Both the position numbers and the translations under genes were made by a program. From Denitratimonas sp037478135 (GTDB lineage: Bacteria > Pseudomonadota > Gammaproteobacteria > Xanthomonadales > Xanthomonadaceae), in NCBI RefSeq assembly GCF_037478135.1, contig NZ_JBBHDV010000012.1, positions 60,851-124,850 on the forward strand: a stretch of 64,000 bases of DNA. The letters are read 5' to 3'. Below the pieces are notes generated by a model, which was given only the letters and a program-made list of their open reading frames with translations, did not search any database and was not told the DNA's origin. Below, one piece after another: positions 18,681 to 27,320 of the stretch; position 1 is the stretch's first letter; the number at the start of each line of letters is the position of its first letter.

Positions 18681-19370
18681 CTACGGCCGCCAGCGATACC
18701 CCGCCCCATGCACGGTGTCGATTTCATCGAAGGCCGGATCCAGCGCGACGAATTTCTTGCGCATGCGTTTGATGTGTGAGGTGACGGTGGCGTCGTCCAC
18801 GACGATCTGTGCTTCGCGCATCAGTTGTTCGCGTGATTTGACGTGGCCGGGACGGTGCGCCAGTGCGTGCACCATCCAGAACTCGGTGACGGTCAGCGGC
18901 ACTTCCTCGCCGTTCCAGGTGACGCGCATGCGTTCCACTTCCAGCTTCAGCCCGCGCAGTGCGAGCACGGTGTCGCGCGCCTGCGGCGAACGCAGCGCGT
19001 CGGTGCGGCGGAACAGCGCCTGCACCCGGGCGGTCAACTGTGGCAGCGAGATGTCCTTGGTCAGGTAATCGTCGGCGCCCAGCCGCAGGCCGGATATCAC
19101 GTCGAAATCCGAATCGCGTGCGGTCAGGAACAGCAGCGGCAGCGTGGCCGAGCGCGCGCGCAGTTCGCGGCACAGGTCGAAACCGCCTTCCGGCTCATCG
19201 CCCAGACCGACATCGATGATGACCAGATCCGGCAGTTGCAGCGCGAAGGCCTGCTGCGCTTCGGCACGGGTGGCGAACGCGGCGACGCGGTAGCCGTAGC
19301 GGGTCAGTGCATCCACGTAATTGGCGCGGATCGCAGGTTCATCCTCGACGATGGCGATGGTGCGTGACAT
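18681..19370 (-). CDS. pdsR: Dedicated sortase-system response regulator
   Basis: A 229-residue OmpR-type regulator. The receiver domain has IVEDEPAIR, the phospho-acceptor Asp in DLVIIDVGLGDEP and the Lys in YLTKD. A winged-helix domain follows (PLTVTEFWMVHALA, VKSREQLM, VTSHIKRMRKKF, IDTVHGAGYRW). It matches the regulator that usually accompanies class GN sortases, and the divergently transcribed neighbours are exactly that target and sortase. The start at 19370 has AGGAA upstream. The partner histidine kinase usually found with it is not in the window. The family name is from memory; the regulator class is certain. Confidence 0.82.
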   Translation of the reverse strand: MSRTIAIVEDEPAIRANYVDALTRYGYRVAAFATRAEAQQAFALQLPDLVIIDVGLGDEPEGGFDLCRELRARSATLPLLFLTARDSDFDVISGLRLGADDYLTKDISLPQLTARVQALFRRTDALRSPQARDTVLALRGLKLEVERMRVTWNGEEVPLTVTEFWMVHALAHRPGHVKSREQLMREAQIVVDDATVTSHIKRMRKKFVALDPAFDEIDTVHGAGYRWRP

Positions 19371-19547
19371 GGCGATTCCTGTTGCGGTCGGCAACGAGCA
19401 TAGAAGCCGCTTCGCACTGCCGGCAACGGCGTGCCCGCAAATCGCCATGACTGGTCACAGACAACGCAGGTTCGGGCCGTCGCGATGGCCGCTGCGGCGG
19501 TTCAGATGGCATCGCAGGCGGGCCGGTTGCCCGCCGAGGAGATCGCC

Positions 19548-21551
19548 ATGCACCTGTCCGACCGTGATACCCGCAAGCCCCGTCTGTTCGGTTCTCCGGC
19601 ACGTCGTCTCGCCGGTATCGGTGCGATGTTGCTGGCACTGGCCGGCCAGCTGGCCAGCGCGCAGGATTTCGACGAGGGCCTGCAACTGCGCGATGCCGCC
19701 GGTGCCTGGCGCAGCAGCGCGGCGCTGGAAACCGATGTGGCCTTCAATGTCGATGGCCTGATCGCGCATGTGAAGGTGCGCCAGCGCTACATCAACGACA
19801 GCTCCGACTGGCTCGAAGGCCGCTATCTGTTGCCGCTGCCCGAAGATGCCGCCGTCGGCGCGCTGCGCATCCGCGCCGGCACGCGCGTGATCGAGGGCGT
19901 GGTGCGCGAAAAGGAAGCGGCACGCGCCAGCTACGAAGCTGCTGCTGCCGCCGGCCAGCGTGCGGCGCTGGTGGAACAGAACCGGCCCAACCTGTTCCGC
20001 ACCGCCGTGGCCAATATCGGCTCCGGTGAAGCGGTGACGGTCGAGGTCGAATACTGGCAGGGCGTGGGTTTTTCCGATGGCGAATTCTCGCTTGCGCTGC
20101 CGTTGACGCTGGTGCCGCGCCACGGCGCATCGCCGCAGGAGGCCACGCCGTCGTCACTGCCGGCCAGCGTCGCCGCGCAGAGTGATGATGCCGCGTTGGA
20201 GCCGGTGGTGAGCCTGAGCGTGGCGCTCAATCCCGGCGTGGCGCTGGAACAGGTGCACAGCCCGACCCACGCCATCCAGGTGCAGGCCGAAGGCGCGGGC
20301 TATCACATCGAACTGGCCGATCTGGCAGTGCGCGCCGACCGCAGTTTCGAGCTGCGCTGGCGCCCGCAGGCGAGCGAACTGCCACAGAGCGCGGTGTTCC
20401 ATGAGCATGTCGACGGCCAGACCTATGCTTACGCCATGTTGCTGCCGCCGACCCGCCCGGTGGCGGCGTTGCCGCGCGAGCTGGTGCTGGTGATCGACAC
20501 CTCCGGTTCGATGCACGGCGTTGCCATTGAGCAGGCGCGCGGCGCATTGACCGAAGCGCTGGCGCGGCTGCGCCCGCAGGACCGCTTCAATCTGGTGCAG
20601 TTCGATTCCAGTTCCAGCCAGCTGTTCGAGCAGGCCCGCCCGGCCACGCCCGATGCCATCGATCAGGCCACGCGCTGGCTGGCTGGCCTGCGCGCCACCG
20701 GTGGCACTGAAATGGGGCCGGCGCTGCGCATGGCGCTGGCCGGCAACCCGCCGCCGGGTTTCGTGCGCCAGGTGGTGTTCGCGACCGATGCCGGTGTCGG
20801 CAACGAGCGCGAACTGTTCGATCAGATCGAACGCGAACTGGGCCAGGCGCGGCTGTTCCCGGTCGGCATCGGCAGCGCGCCGAATGCGTGGTTCCTGCGC
20901 CGCGCGGCCGAGCTTGGCCGTGGCAGCCACATCACGATCCGCTCGATCGCGCAGGTGCAGGAACAGATGGAAGTGCTGTTCGATCGGCTTGACCGCCCGG
21001 CGCTGGGCGATGTCGCGGTGCAGTGGCCGGCTGGCGCACAGGCCACCCGCACGCAGTTGCCGGATCTGTACCACGGCGAGCCGCTGCTGGCGATCGCGCG
21101 CCTGCCGGTGCTGGCGGGACAGGTGCAGGTCGCCGGCTGGCATGCCGACGGCATCTGGCGTTCGCAGCTGGATCTGGCCGATGCGCGGCCGGCGCAGGGC
21201 GTGGCGCGGCTGTTCGCACGCGATGCGATCCAGTCATTGGAGGACGCGATCCGGCAGGGCCGGGCGGAAGAAGAAATCCGCCCGCAGATCGTCGAACTGG
21301 CACTGCAACACGGGCTGGTGACGCGCTTCACCAGCCTGGTCGCGATCGAACGCACACCGCAGCGCCCGCAGGACGCAGCGCTGGCCTCGACCCGTTTCGA
21401 CAATCCGCTGCCGGCCAATGGTGAAGACGCCCTGGCCTTCGCCCAGGGCGCGACCGGTGCCCGCAGCGCGCTGGGCTGGACGCTGGCATTGGCCTTGTTG
21501 GCGCTGGCGCTGTGGCGCCCCGCCGCCGCCCGCGATCAGGAGGTGAAGTGA
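19548..21551 (+). CDS. Sortase target protein with VIT and VWA domains
   Basis: A 667-residue envelope protein. A signal peptide (IGAMLLALAGQLASAQ) is followed by a vault/inter-alpha-trypsin-type domain (residues about 40-170; DWLEGRYLLPLPEDAAV) and a von Willebrand A domain whose MIDAS motif VLVIDTSGSMHG is near 313-324. The C-terminus has LPANG (621-625), then about 15 residues, a hydrophobic segment (640-656) and a basic tail, the layout of a sortase signal. Family members usually carry LPxTG; here Asn replaces Thr. The start at 19548 has GAGGAG upstream. Its stop overlaps the next start by one base. Confidence 0.9.
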   Translation: MHLSDRDTRKPRLFGSPARRLAGIGAMLLALAGQLASAQDFDEGLQLRDAAGAWRSSAALETDVAFNVDGLIAHVKVRQRYINDSSDWLEGRYLLPLPEDAAVGALRIRAGTRVIEGVVREKEAARASYEAAAAAGQRAALVEQNRPNLFRTAVANIGSGEAVTVEVEYWQGVGFSDGEFSLALPLTLVPRHGASPQEATPSSLPASVAAQSDDAALEPVVSLSVALNPGVALEQVHSPTHAIQVQAEGAGYHIELADLAVRADRSFELRWRPQASELPQSAVFHEHVDGQTYAYAMLLPPTRPVAALPRELVLVIDTSGSMHGVAIEQARGALTEALARLRPQDRFNLVQFDSSSSQLFEQARPATPDAIDQATRWLAGLRATGGTEMGPALRMALAGNPPPGFVRQVVFATDAGVGNERELFDQIERELGQARLFPVGIGSAPNAWFLRRAAELGRGSHITIRSIAQVQEQMEVLFDRLDRPALGDVAVQWPAGAQATRTQLPDLYHGEPLLAIARLPVLAGQVQVAGWHADGIWRSQLDLADARPAQGVARLFARDAIQSLEDAIRQGRAEEEIRPQIVELALQHGLVTRFTSLVAIERTPQRPQDAALASTRFDNPLPANGEDALAFAQGATGARSALGWTLALALLALALWRPAAARDQEVK

Positions 21552-21790
21552 TGGACCTGTGCCTGCCGGAAAACTGGAACAAGAACGCGGGTGCCATGTT
21601 CCGCGACGATCTCGGGCCGCAGGCCGGCGTGGTTCGCGCCGCGCCTCCGAAGCCACGGCCTGCCACCGCCACGACATCGACCGCCTTCGTCAGCGGCCTG
21701 CGCGACTGGCGGTTGCGCCAGACACGCCCGGCACCGGTGTTGCGGCCCTACCGCGCGCCGGCCTGGGTGCTGGCGGAGCTGGCGCGTTGA
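21551..21790 (+). CDS. Small protein encoded between sortase target and sortase
   Basis: A 79-residue ORF starting MDLCLPENWNKNAG, rich in Pro, Arg and Ala, with no signal peptide or membrane segment. Its ATG overlaps the target-protein stop by one base (TGATG), and its TGA overlaps the sortase TTG start by four (TTGA). This tight packing argues that it is translated. I do not recognise a family. It could be a short accessory factor or only a coupling leader that carries ribosomes to the sortase start. Confidence 0.5.
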   Translation: MDLCLPENWNKNAGAMFRDDLGPQAGVVRAAPPKPRPATATTSTAFVSGLRDWRLRQTRPAPVLRPYRAPAWVLAELAR

Positions 21791-22398
21791 ACGCGCGCAA
21801 AGATGTTCGCGCCGGCTGGCGCCAACGCCTGACCGCACGCCGCTGCGCCTTGCTCGCGGCCTTGCTGCTGGCCTGCGGCTTCGCGCTGCAGGCCGGCGCG
21901 ATCCATGCCAAGGCGGGATTGGCACAGCTGCTGCTGGCGCGCGCCTTCGATGCCAGCCAGCACGATGGCCGCGACCACGCACCCTGGCCCTGGGCCGACA
22001 CCGTGCCGGTGGCGCGGCTCGCGGTACCGGCGCATGGCATCGAACAGATCGTGCTGGCCGGCGATGACGGGCGCACCCTGGCCTTCGGTCCTGGCTGGGC
22101 GCAGGCCAGTGCCGCACCGGGGCAGCAGGGCGGCACGGTGATTTCCGGCCATCGCGATACGCATTTTTCGTTCCTGCAGCGGCTGGCCGTTGGCGATGCA
22201 ATCCAGCTCGAAGACCGCTTCGGCGGCGCGGTATACCACGTGATCTCCACGCAGGTGGTGGACACCCGCCACCACCGCCTCGATGTGACCGCCAGCGATC
22301 AGGACACGCTCTGGCTGGTGACCTGCTGGCCGTTCGATGCCGTCACCGCCGGCGGCCCGATGCGTTATCTGGTGCAGGCGCAGCGCAAGGAGGGTTGA
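21787..22398 (+). CDS. Class GN sortase
   Basis: A 203-residue membrane-anchored transpeptidase. An N-terminal hydrophobic anchor (CALLAALLLACGFALQAGAI) precedes the sortase fold. The catalytic His is in VISGHRDTHF (about 121), the catalytic Cys in LWLVTCWPF (about 180) and the Arg in GPMRYLVQ (about 193). A dedicated sortase next to one VIT/VWA target is the known Gram-negative arrangement. The best start is TTG at 21787, which overlaps the previous stop; longer upstream frames place other sequence before the anchor. Confidence 0.9.
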   Translation: MNARKDVRAGWRQRLTARRCALLAALLLACGFALQAGAIHAKAGLAQLLLARAFDASQHDGRDHAPWPWADTVPVARLAVPAHGIEQIVLAGDDGRTLAFGPGWAQASAAPGQQGGTVISGHRDTHFSFLQRLAVGDAIQLEDRFGGAVYHVISTQVVDTRHHRLDVTASDQDTLWLVTCWPFDAVTAGGPMRYLVQAQRKEG

Positions 22399-22464
22399 GG
22401 CGCATCGCCGCCGCTTTCCGGCTTGAGCCAACCTATGGGAATTCGTGCGTTTTCGTGGGCAGGA

Positions 22465-22878
22465 TCAACGGCGTTCTGCCGGCTCAGGCCGCCGCCATAA
22501 CCAGATCGCAGTAACAAACATGATGCCGCTGGCCAGTGCCCAGGCCCACTGCGGGGTCGGGCTGAACCACATGATCAGCGAGGCGAGCAGCATCATCGCC
22601 GTTGCCAGCCATTTGCTGCGGCGGCGGATGCGACCGCCGTTTTCCCAGTCGCGCAGCATCGGGCCGATGCGGCGGTTGCGGCGCATCCAGATGTGCAGGC
22701 GGCGTGAGCCGCGCGCTGCACAGAACGAGGCCAGCAGCATGAACGGCACGGTCGGCAGGCCCGGCAGCGCGATGCCGATCAGACCCAGCAACAAGGCCAG
22801 GCAGGCGGCCGCCAGCCACAGGCCGCGAATCGAACGCGAGCGGTGTGGGCGGATGCGGGGTGGTCGGGTGGAAGCCAT
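22465..22878 (-). CDS. YbaN/DUF454 family inner-membrane protein
   Basis: A small membrane protein of about 137 residues. It has a basic N-terminus, a hydrophobic segment with the family pattern GLIGIALPGLPTVPFML, an amphipathic loop (RRLHIWMRRNRRIGPMLRDW) and two further helices (MMLLASLIMWFS, WALASGIMFVTAIWLW). The function of the family is unknown. It is divergent from nrdD, so the FNR-type box at 22949-22962 may also influence it. The start at 22878 is uncertain; no strong ribosome binding site is present. Confidence 0.8.
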   Translation of the reverse strand: MASTRPPRIRPHRSRSIRGLWLAAACLALLLGLIGIALPGLPTVPFMLLASFCAARGSRRLHIWMRRNRRIGPMLRDWENGGRIRRRSKWLATAMMLLASLIMWFSPTPQWAWALASGIMFVTAIWLWRRPEPAERR

Positions 22879-22948
22879 CGGCACAGCATAACGGCCTGTC
22901 GCGGCTGGTCGGTGCGGAGGCACGCGGGGCCGGCGATCCGCCGCGGAC

Positions 22949-22962
22949 TTGACATATGTCAA
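22949..22962. promoter_or_regulatory. FNR/Anr-type box upstream of nrdD
   Basis: TTGACATATGTCAA is a perfect palindrome that fits the TTGAY-N4-RTCAA recognition pattern of FNR/Anr regulators. Its centre lies about 68 bases before the nrdD ATG, as expected for activation of an anaerobic ribonucleotide reductase. Confidence 0.75.
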
Positions 22963-23023
22963 TCAACATCTAGTGGTCGAGGGACATCATCCGCCCCACA
23001 TCTTGTGTTGGGGCTTGTTCATC

Positions 23024-24766
23024 ATGACCTTCGGTACCACGCCTGCCAGCCATTCGACCCGGCATCTGGTCGATGCCGTCGCCTCGATCGACGAGTACCT
23101 CACGCGCGCCGATTGGCGGGTCAATGCCAACGCCAACCAGGGCTATTCGCTGGGTGGGCTGATCCTAAACGTGGCCGGCAAGGTCACCGCCAACTACTGG
23201 CTGGAACAGGTCTATCCTGCCCAGATCGGCCGCGCCCACCGCGAAGGCGATCTGCATATCCACGATCTGGACATGCTCTCCGGCTACTGCGCCGGCTGGT
23301 CGCTGCGCACGCTGCTGTACGAGGGCCTGAACGGGATTCCGAACAAGGTCGAGGCCGGTCCGCCGAAGCATCTGTCGTCGGCGGTCGGGCAGATCGTCAA
23401 CTTCCTCGGCACGCTGCAGAACGAATGGGCCGGGGCGCAGGCGTTTTCCTCGTTCGATACCTATATGGCGCCGTTCGTGCGCAAGGACAGGTTGGGCTAC
23501 GAGGAGGTGAAGCAGGGCATCCAGGAACTGATCTACAACCTCAACGTGCCTTCGCGCTGGGGCACGCAGACGCCGTTCACCAACCTGACCTTCGATTGGG
23601 TTTGCCCGGCCGATCTGCGTGAGCAGGTGCCGTTCATCGGCGGCGAGGAAATGCCGTTCACCTACGGCGAGTTGCAGGCCGAGATGGACATGATCAACCG
23701 CGCCTACATCGAGGTGATGAGCGCGGGTGATGCCAAGGGCCGGGTCTTCACCTTCCCGATCCCGACCTACAACATCACCGCCGATTTCCCGTGGGAATCG
23801 GAGAACGCGCAGCGCCTGTTCGACATGACCGCCAAGTACGGTCTGCCGTACTTCCAGAATTTCATCAATTCCGAACTGGACCCCGGCATGATCCGCTCGA
23901 TGTGCTGCCGCCTGCAGCTGGATCTGCGCGAACTGCTCAAGCGCGGCAACGGCCTGTTCGGCAGCGCCGAGCAGACCGGCAGCCTCGGCGTGGTGACGAT
24001 CAACTGCGCGCGTCTGGGCTATCTGTATCGCGGTGATGAAGACGGCCTGATGCGGCGTCTGGACGAGCTGTTGGAGCTGGGCATGCGCAGCCTGGAGATC
24101 AAGCGCGAAGTGATCCAGCAGCTGATCGACGACGGCCTGTTCCCGTACACCAAGCGCTATCTGGGCACGCTGCGCAATCACTTCTCCACACTCGGCGTGA
24201 ACGGCATCAACGAGATGATCCGCAACTTCAGCGGCGATGCGCACGACATCACCAGCGACTGGGGCCACGCCTTCGCGCTGCGCCTGCTCGACCATGTGCG
24301 TGCGCGGATGGTGCAGTTCCAGGAGGACACCGGCCACCTCTACAACCTGGAGGCCACGCCGGCTGAAGGCACCACCTACCGCTTCGCCAAGGAAGACCGC
24401 CGGCGCTGGCCCGACATCCTGCAGGCCGGCACCGAGGCCAATCCGTACTACACCAATTCCTCGCAACTGCCGGTGGGTTTCACCGACGATCCGTTCGAGG
24501 CGCTGGAACGGCAGGAGGCGCTGCAATCGCGCTATACCGGCGGCACCGTGCTGCATCTGTACATGGGCGAACGCCTGTCCAGCGGCGATGCCTGCCGCGA
24601 AATGGTCAAGCGCGCGCTGAGCCGCTTTCGCCTGCCCTACATCACGATCACCCCGACCTTTTCGATCTGCCCCACGCACGGTTATCTGGCCGGCGAACAC
24701 GAATTCTGCCCACGCTGCGATGAGGAAAAACTGGCGCAGAAGCAACGCCAACAGGCCGTGGCTTGA
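23024..24766 (+). CDS. nrdD: Anaerobic ribonucleotide reductase, catalytic part (lacks the glycyl-radical domain)
   Basis: Reduces ribonucleotides to deoxyribonucleotides without oxygen. Its 580 residues begin directly at the catalytic barrel (DWRVNANANQGYSLGGLI), so there is no N-terminal ATP-cone. The barrel includes DLHIHDLDMLSGYCAGWS (Cys 89) and SMCCRLQLD. It ends with a zinc-ribbon-like CPTH/CPRC pair and a charged tail (KLAQKQRQQAVA). The usual C-terminal segment carrying the radical Gly is missing here and is encoded by the next gene at 24933. The ATG at 23024 is chosen because an earlier TTG at 22949 sits inside the FNR box. No clear ribosome binding site precedes it. Confidence 0.92.
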   Translation: MTFGTTPASHSTRHLVDAVASIDEYLTRADWRVNANANQGYSLGGLILNVAGKVTANYWLEQVYPAQIGRAHREGDLHIHDLDMLSGYCAGWSLRTLLYEGLNGIPNKVEAGPPKHLSSAVGQIVNFLGTLQNEWAGAQAFSSFDTYMAPFVRKDRLGYEEVKQGIQELIYNLNVPSRWGTQTPFTNLTFDWVCPADLREQVPFIGGEEMPFTYGELQAEMDMINRAYIEVMSAGDAKGRVFTFPIPTYNITADFPWESENAQRLFDMTAKYGLPYFQNFINSELDPGMIRSMCCRLQLDLRELLKRGNGLFGSAEQTGSLGVVTINCARLGYLYRGDEDGLMRRLDELLELGMRSLEIKREVIQQLIDDGLFPYTKRYLGTLRNHFSTLGVNGINEMIRNFSGDAHDITSDWGHAFALRLLDHVRARMVQFQEDTGHLYNLEATPAEGTTYRFAKEDRRRWPDILQAGTEANPYYTNSSQLPVGFTDDPFEALERQEALQSRYTGGTVLHLYMGERLSSGDACREMVKRALSRFRLPYITITPTFSICPTHGYLAGEHEFCPRCDEEKLAQKQRQQAVA

Positions 24767-24803
24767 GCGTTTTTGCAGCAACCGGCTTAGCAGCAAAAGC
24801 TTT

Positions 24804-24880
24804 TGTAGGAGCGGCCTTGGCCGCGATGGGGCGTTCCCCGCAATCCCGACATCAAGATCGCGGCTGACGCCGCTCCTACA
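24804..24880. repeat. REP-like inverted repeat pair inside the nrd operon
   Basis: TGTAGGAGCGGC (from 24804) faces its near-exact complement GCCGCTCCTACA (ending 24880), with CCGCGAT and ATCGCGG inside each arm. This is the two-headed form of the 'tgtaggagcgg' REP element common in pseudomonads and xanthomonads. It fills most of the 166-base gap between the two halves of the reductase and could stabilise the upstream mRNA or lower downstream expression. Confidence 0.8.
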
Positions 24881-24932
24881 GGAATCCATTCCCACCACAC
24901 GCCCTGTTTTCCAACCACCAAGGAGTACCACG

Positions 24933-25118
24933 ATGAACACCACCACCCTCCCACCCACCCTGCGCGATGACGAACGCCAGCGCTGTGAAGTCTGGACCCG
25001 CGTGATGGGCTATCACCGCCCGGTTTCCAGCTTCAACATCGGCAAGAAGGGCGAACATGCCGAACGCCGCTTCTTCGCCGAACCCGGCCGCGCCCGCGCG
25101 GTGGCCGCCGCCGCATGA
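24933..25118 (+). CDS. Separate glycyl-radical domain of anaerobic ribonucleotide reductase
   Basis: A 61-residue protein that matches only the extreme C-terminus of ordinary NrdD: RCEVWTRVMGYHRPVSSF followed by NIGKKGEHAERRFF. The Gly in RVMGYH is the expected site of the radical made by NrdG. It is not a sequencing break of nrdD. It is in another frame, separated by 166 bases, and has its own AAGGAG at 24920-24925 seven bases before the ATG. Its stop overlaps nrdG by ATGA. It probably docks on the 23024-24766 product to rebuild the enzyme (inference), as spare-part glycyl-radical proteins do for pyruvate formate-lyase. Confidence 0.85.
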   Translation: MNTTTLPPTLRDDERQRCEVWTRVMGYHRPVSSFNIGKKGEHAERRFFAEPGRARAVAAAA

Positions 25119-25780
25119 TCCGGGTCGGCGGCATGACGCCGCTGACCAGCATCGATTTTCCCGGGCGGCTGGCGGCGGTGCTGTTTCTGCAGGGCTGTCC
25201 GTGGCGGTGCGGCTACTGCCACAATCCGGAACTGCTGCCGGCGCGTGCCGACACCGGCCTGGCCTGGGAGCAGGTCGAAGCCTTCCTGCAACGCCGTCGT
25301 GGCCTGCTCGATGCGGTGGTGTTTTCCGGTGGCGAACCGACCTCACAGGCCACGCTCGCCGATGCGCTGGCGCGGGTGCGTGAACTCGGTTTCCAGACCG
25401 GCCTGCACACCGGCGGCATGTACCCGCAGCGCCTGCACACGCTGCTGCCGCAACTGGACTGGATCGGGCTGGACATCAAGGCGCCGGATGAGGACTACGA
25501 CCGCATCACCACGCGCCGTGGCAGCGCCGGCCCGGTGCGCCGGTCGCTGGACGCGATCCTGCACAGCGGCGTCGATTTCGAATGCCGTACCACCTGGCAT
25601 CCCGGTCTGTTCTCGCTCGAATCCCTGCATCGCCTCGGCCGCGACCTGCACGCGCGCGGCGTGCGCCACTGGGCGGTGCAGGCCTGCCGAGAAGCAGGCC
25701 ATCCGCCGCCGCGACTGGATGCCGGCGAACAGGCGCGACTGGGTCAGGGCTTCGAACGATTCGAATTCCGCGCTGGTTGA
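25115..25780 (+). CDS. nrdG: Anaerobic ribonucleotide reductase-activating protein (radical SAM)
   Basis: Makes the glycyl radical on the reductase using S-adenosylmethionine. Of its 221 residues, the radical-SAM cluster motif CPWRCGYC is at about 28-35 and the SAM-binding FSGGEP near 70. LDWIGLDIKAP follows in mid-domain. Its ATG overlaps the stop of the glycyl-radical gene by four bases, so enzyme and substrate domain are made together. Confidence 0.94.
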   Translation: MIRVGGMTPLTSIDFPGRLAAVLFLQGCPWRCGYCHNPELLPARADTGLAWEQVEAFLQRRRGLLDAVVFSGGEPTSQATLADALARVRELGFQTGLHTGGMYPQRLHTLLPQLDWIGLDIKAPDEDYDRITTRRGSAGPVRRSLDAILHSGVDFECRTTWHPGLFSLESLHRLGRDLHARGVRHWAVQACREAGHPPPRLDAGEQARLGQGFERFEFRAG

Positions 25781-25856
25781 TCCGCGCAAATCACATGCCG
25801 CTGGATACGATGCATCGGACCGCACCGCACCGCTGCGCGTCCGGCAGGGCGGCGAA

Positions 25857-27320
25857 TCAGCCGGGCAACATGAACCCCAGATCGCGGTGCGTGCCGATGA
25901 AACCGCCCGTTGCCGGACCGAACTGCGGATGCGGCCCGGCCAGGGCGGGCAGGATCAGGTCGATGTTGGAGTCGGAGACGCCGAACCAGCGTGCCAGCGT
26001 GGCGGCGTACTGGTCGGTGGCCAGTTTCGGAATGATCTGGCCCCAGCCGGCGTCGTCGTCACCAGCGGAAACGAGGCTGGGCATGTCGCCGTAGATGTCC
26101 TGCCCGCGCACCGCATCACCGATGATGAAATGTTCGCCGCCCCAGCCGTGGTCGGTGCCGTCGCCGTTGGCGGTCATGGTGCGGCCGAAATCCGAGGCGG
26201 TGAAGGTGGTCACACGCTCGGCCACGCCCAGTTCCACGGTGAGGTCGTAGAACATGTTGAGCGCCAGCGACAGTGCGCGCATCAGGTCGCCGTGGTCGGT
26301 GAGCAGGCGGTCGTGGAAATCAAAACCGCCGATCGAGACGTAGAACACCTGCCGCCGCTGCCCGAGATCGGCCCGCGCGGCAATCAGCCGGGCGACCATG
26401 CGCAACTGCGCAACAAGGCTGTTGAAACCGCCCAGGATGCTGCCGTTACCGGTAGAAAATCCGGCGGGAACCGTGGTGGAAAAGTCCGGCACGGCATCGA
26501 TGGCATCGCGCACATCGCCGTAAAGATCGATGGAACGGCGCTGGATGCCGGCCACCGCGCGTTCCAGGACATGGCTCTGGCTGTGGTTCAGCAGCGCGTC
26601 GATCGCGGCACGGCGGCTGGCGTGGTATTCGCCGTAATAGCCTTGCCGCTGCACCGGGCCATTGTTGCCGACGCTGTAGGGCTGCACCGCAGTGCCGGTC
26701 TGGAACACGTTCTGCCCGGCCAGCGACAGGCTCATCGGCAACTGCGTGTTGGCATTCTGCGATTGCAGCAGATCGGCGATGCGCCCGCCCCAGCCGATCT
26801 TGTGCATCGTGTCCGGGCGCGAGGTCTGCCAGAACACGGTCTGGTCTGAATGCGAGAACAGCTGCGGCGGCACGTCCACCGTACCGTTTTGATAGGCACT
26901 GCGCGTCACCGGTTCGATCAGGGTGCCGACATTGGCGACCAGCGCGCAGCGCCCGCTGTTGAACAGGCCCGCGATCTCCGGCATCGACGGGTGCAGCGCG
27001 TACTGGCGTCCGCCGGTTTGCGGCGTGAATGGATGCAGATGCGTGGCACCGGTCAGATTGGCCAACGGCAGCGACAGGTTCGGCCGCACCGCGTGATACA
27101 GCGCATGGGTGGCCGCATCACGCGGGATCACGGTGTTGACGTTGTCATTGCCGCCGTTGAGGAACACGCAGACCAGCGCCTTGTAATCGTCGCCTCTGGC
27201 GATGGACGTGGAATCCAGCGCGGCGGCCCGGACCAGACCCAGCTGGCCCAGCTGCGAGAACAGACCCGCGCCGCCGAGCGAGGCGAGCAGGGTGCGGGAG
27301 AGAAGATCGCGGCGTTTCAT
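25857..27320 (-). CDS. DUF1501 family exported protein (Tat signal)
   Basis: A 487-residue protein of the DUF1501/sulfatase-like family, function not established. The N-terminus MKRRDLLSRTLLASLGG is a twin-arginine signal. The mature part begins VCVFLNGGNDNVNTVIP, typical of the family, and later has SDFGRTMTANGDGTDHGWG, also conserved. Its ATG overlaps the stop of the DUF1800 gene by one base; the two families are often paired. The longer frame to 27566 runs into that gene and lacks the signal. Confidence 0.88.
   Translation of the reverse strand: MKRRDLLSRTLLASLGGAGLFSQLGQLGLVRAAALDSTSIARGDDYKALVCVFLNGGNDNVNTVIPRDAATHALYHAVRPNLSLPLANLTGATHLHPFTPQTGGRQYALHPSMPEIAGLFNSGRCALVANVGTLIEPVTRSAYQNGTVDVPPQLFSHSDQTVFWQTSRPDTMHKIGWGGRIADLLQSQNANTQLPMSLSLAGQNVFQTGTAVQPYSVGNNGPVQRQGYYGEYHASRRAAIDALLNHSQSHVLERAVAGIQRRSIDLYGDVRDAIDAVPDFSTTVPAGFSTGNGSILGGFNSLVAQLRMVARLIAARADLGQRRQVFYVSIGGFDFHDRLLTDHGDLMRALSLALNMFYDLTVELGVAERVTTFTASDFGRTMTANGDGTDHGWGGEHFIIGDAVRGQDIYGDMPSLVSAGDDDAGWGQIIPKLATDQYAATLARWFGVSDSNIDLILPALAGPHPQFGPATGGFIGTHRDLGFMLPG

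Noticed and set aside
24767..24932. Reading the split of nrdD as a sequencing error
   Set aside because: The second part has its own AAGGAG and ATG, is 166 bases away behind a REP element, and overlaps nrdG. No single-base change would join the two.
23165..24958. A 597-residue open frame on the minus strand
   Set aside because: Antisense to nrdD, whose identity is certain.
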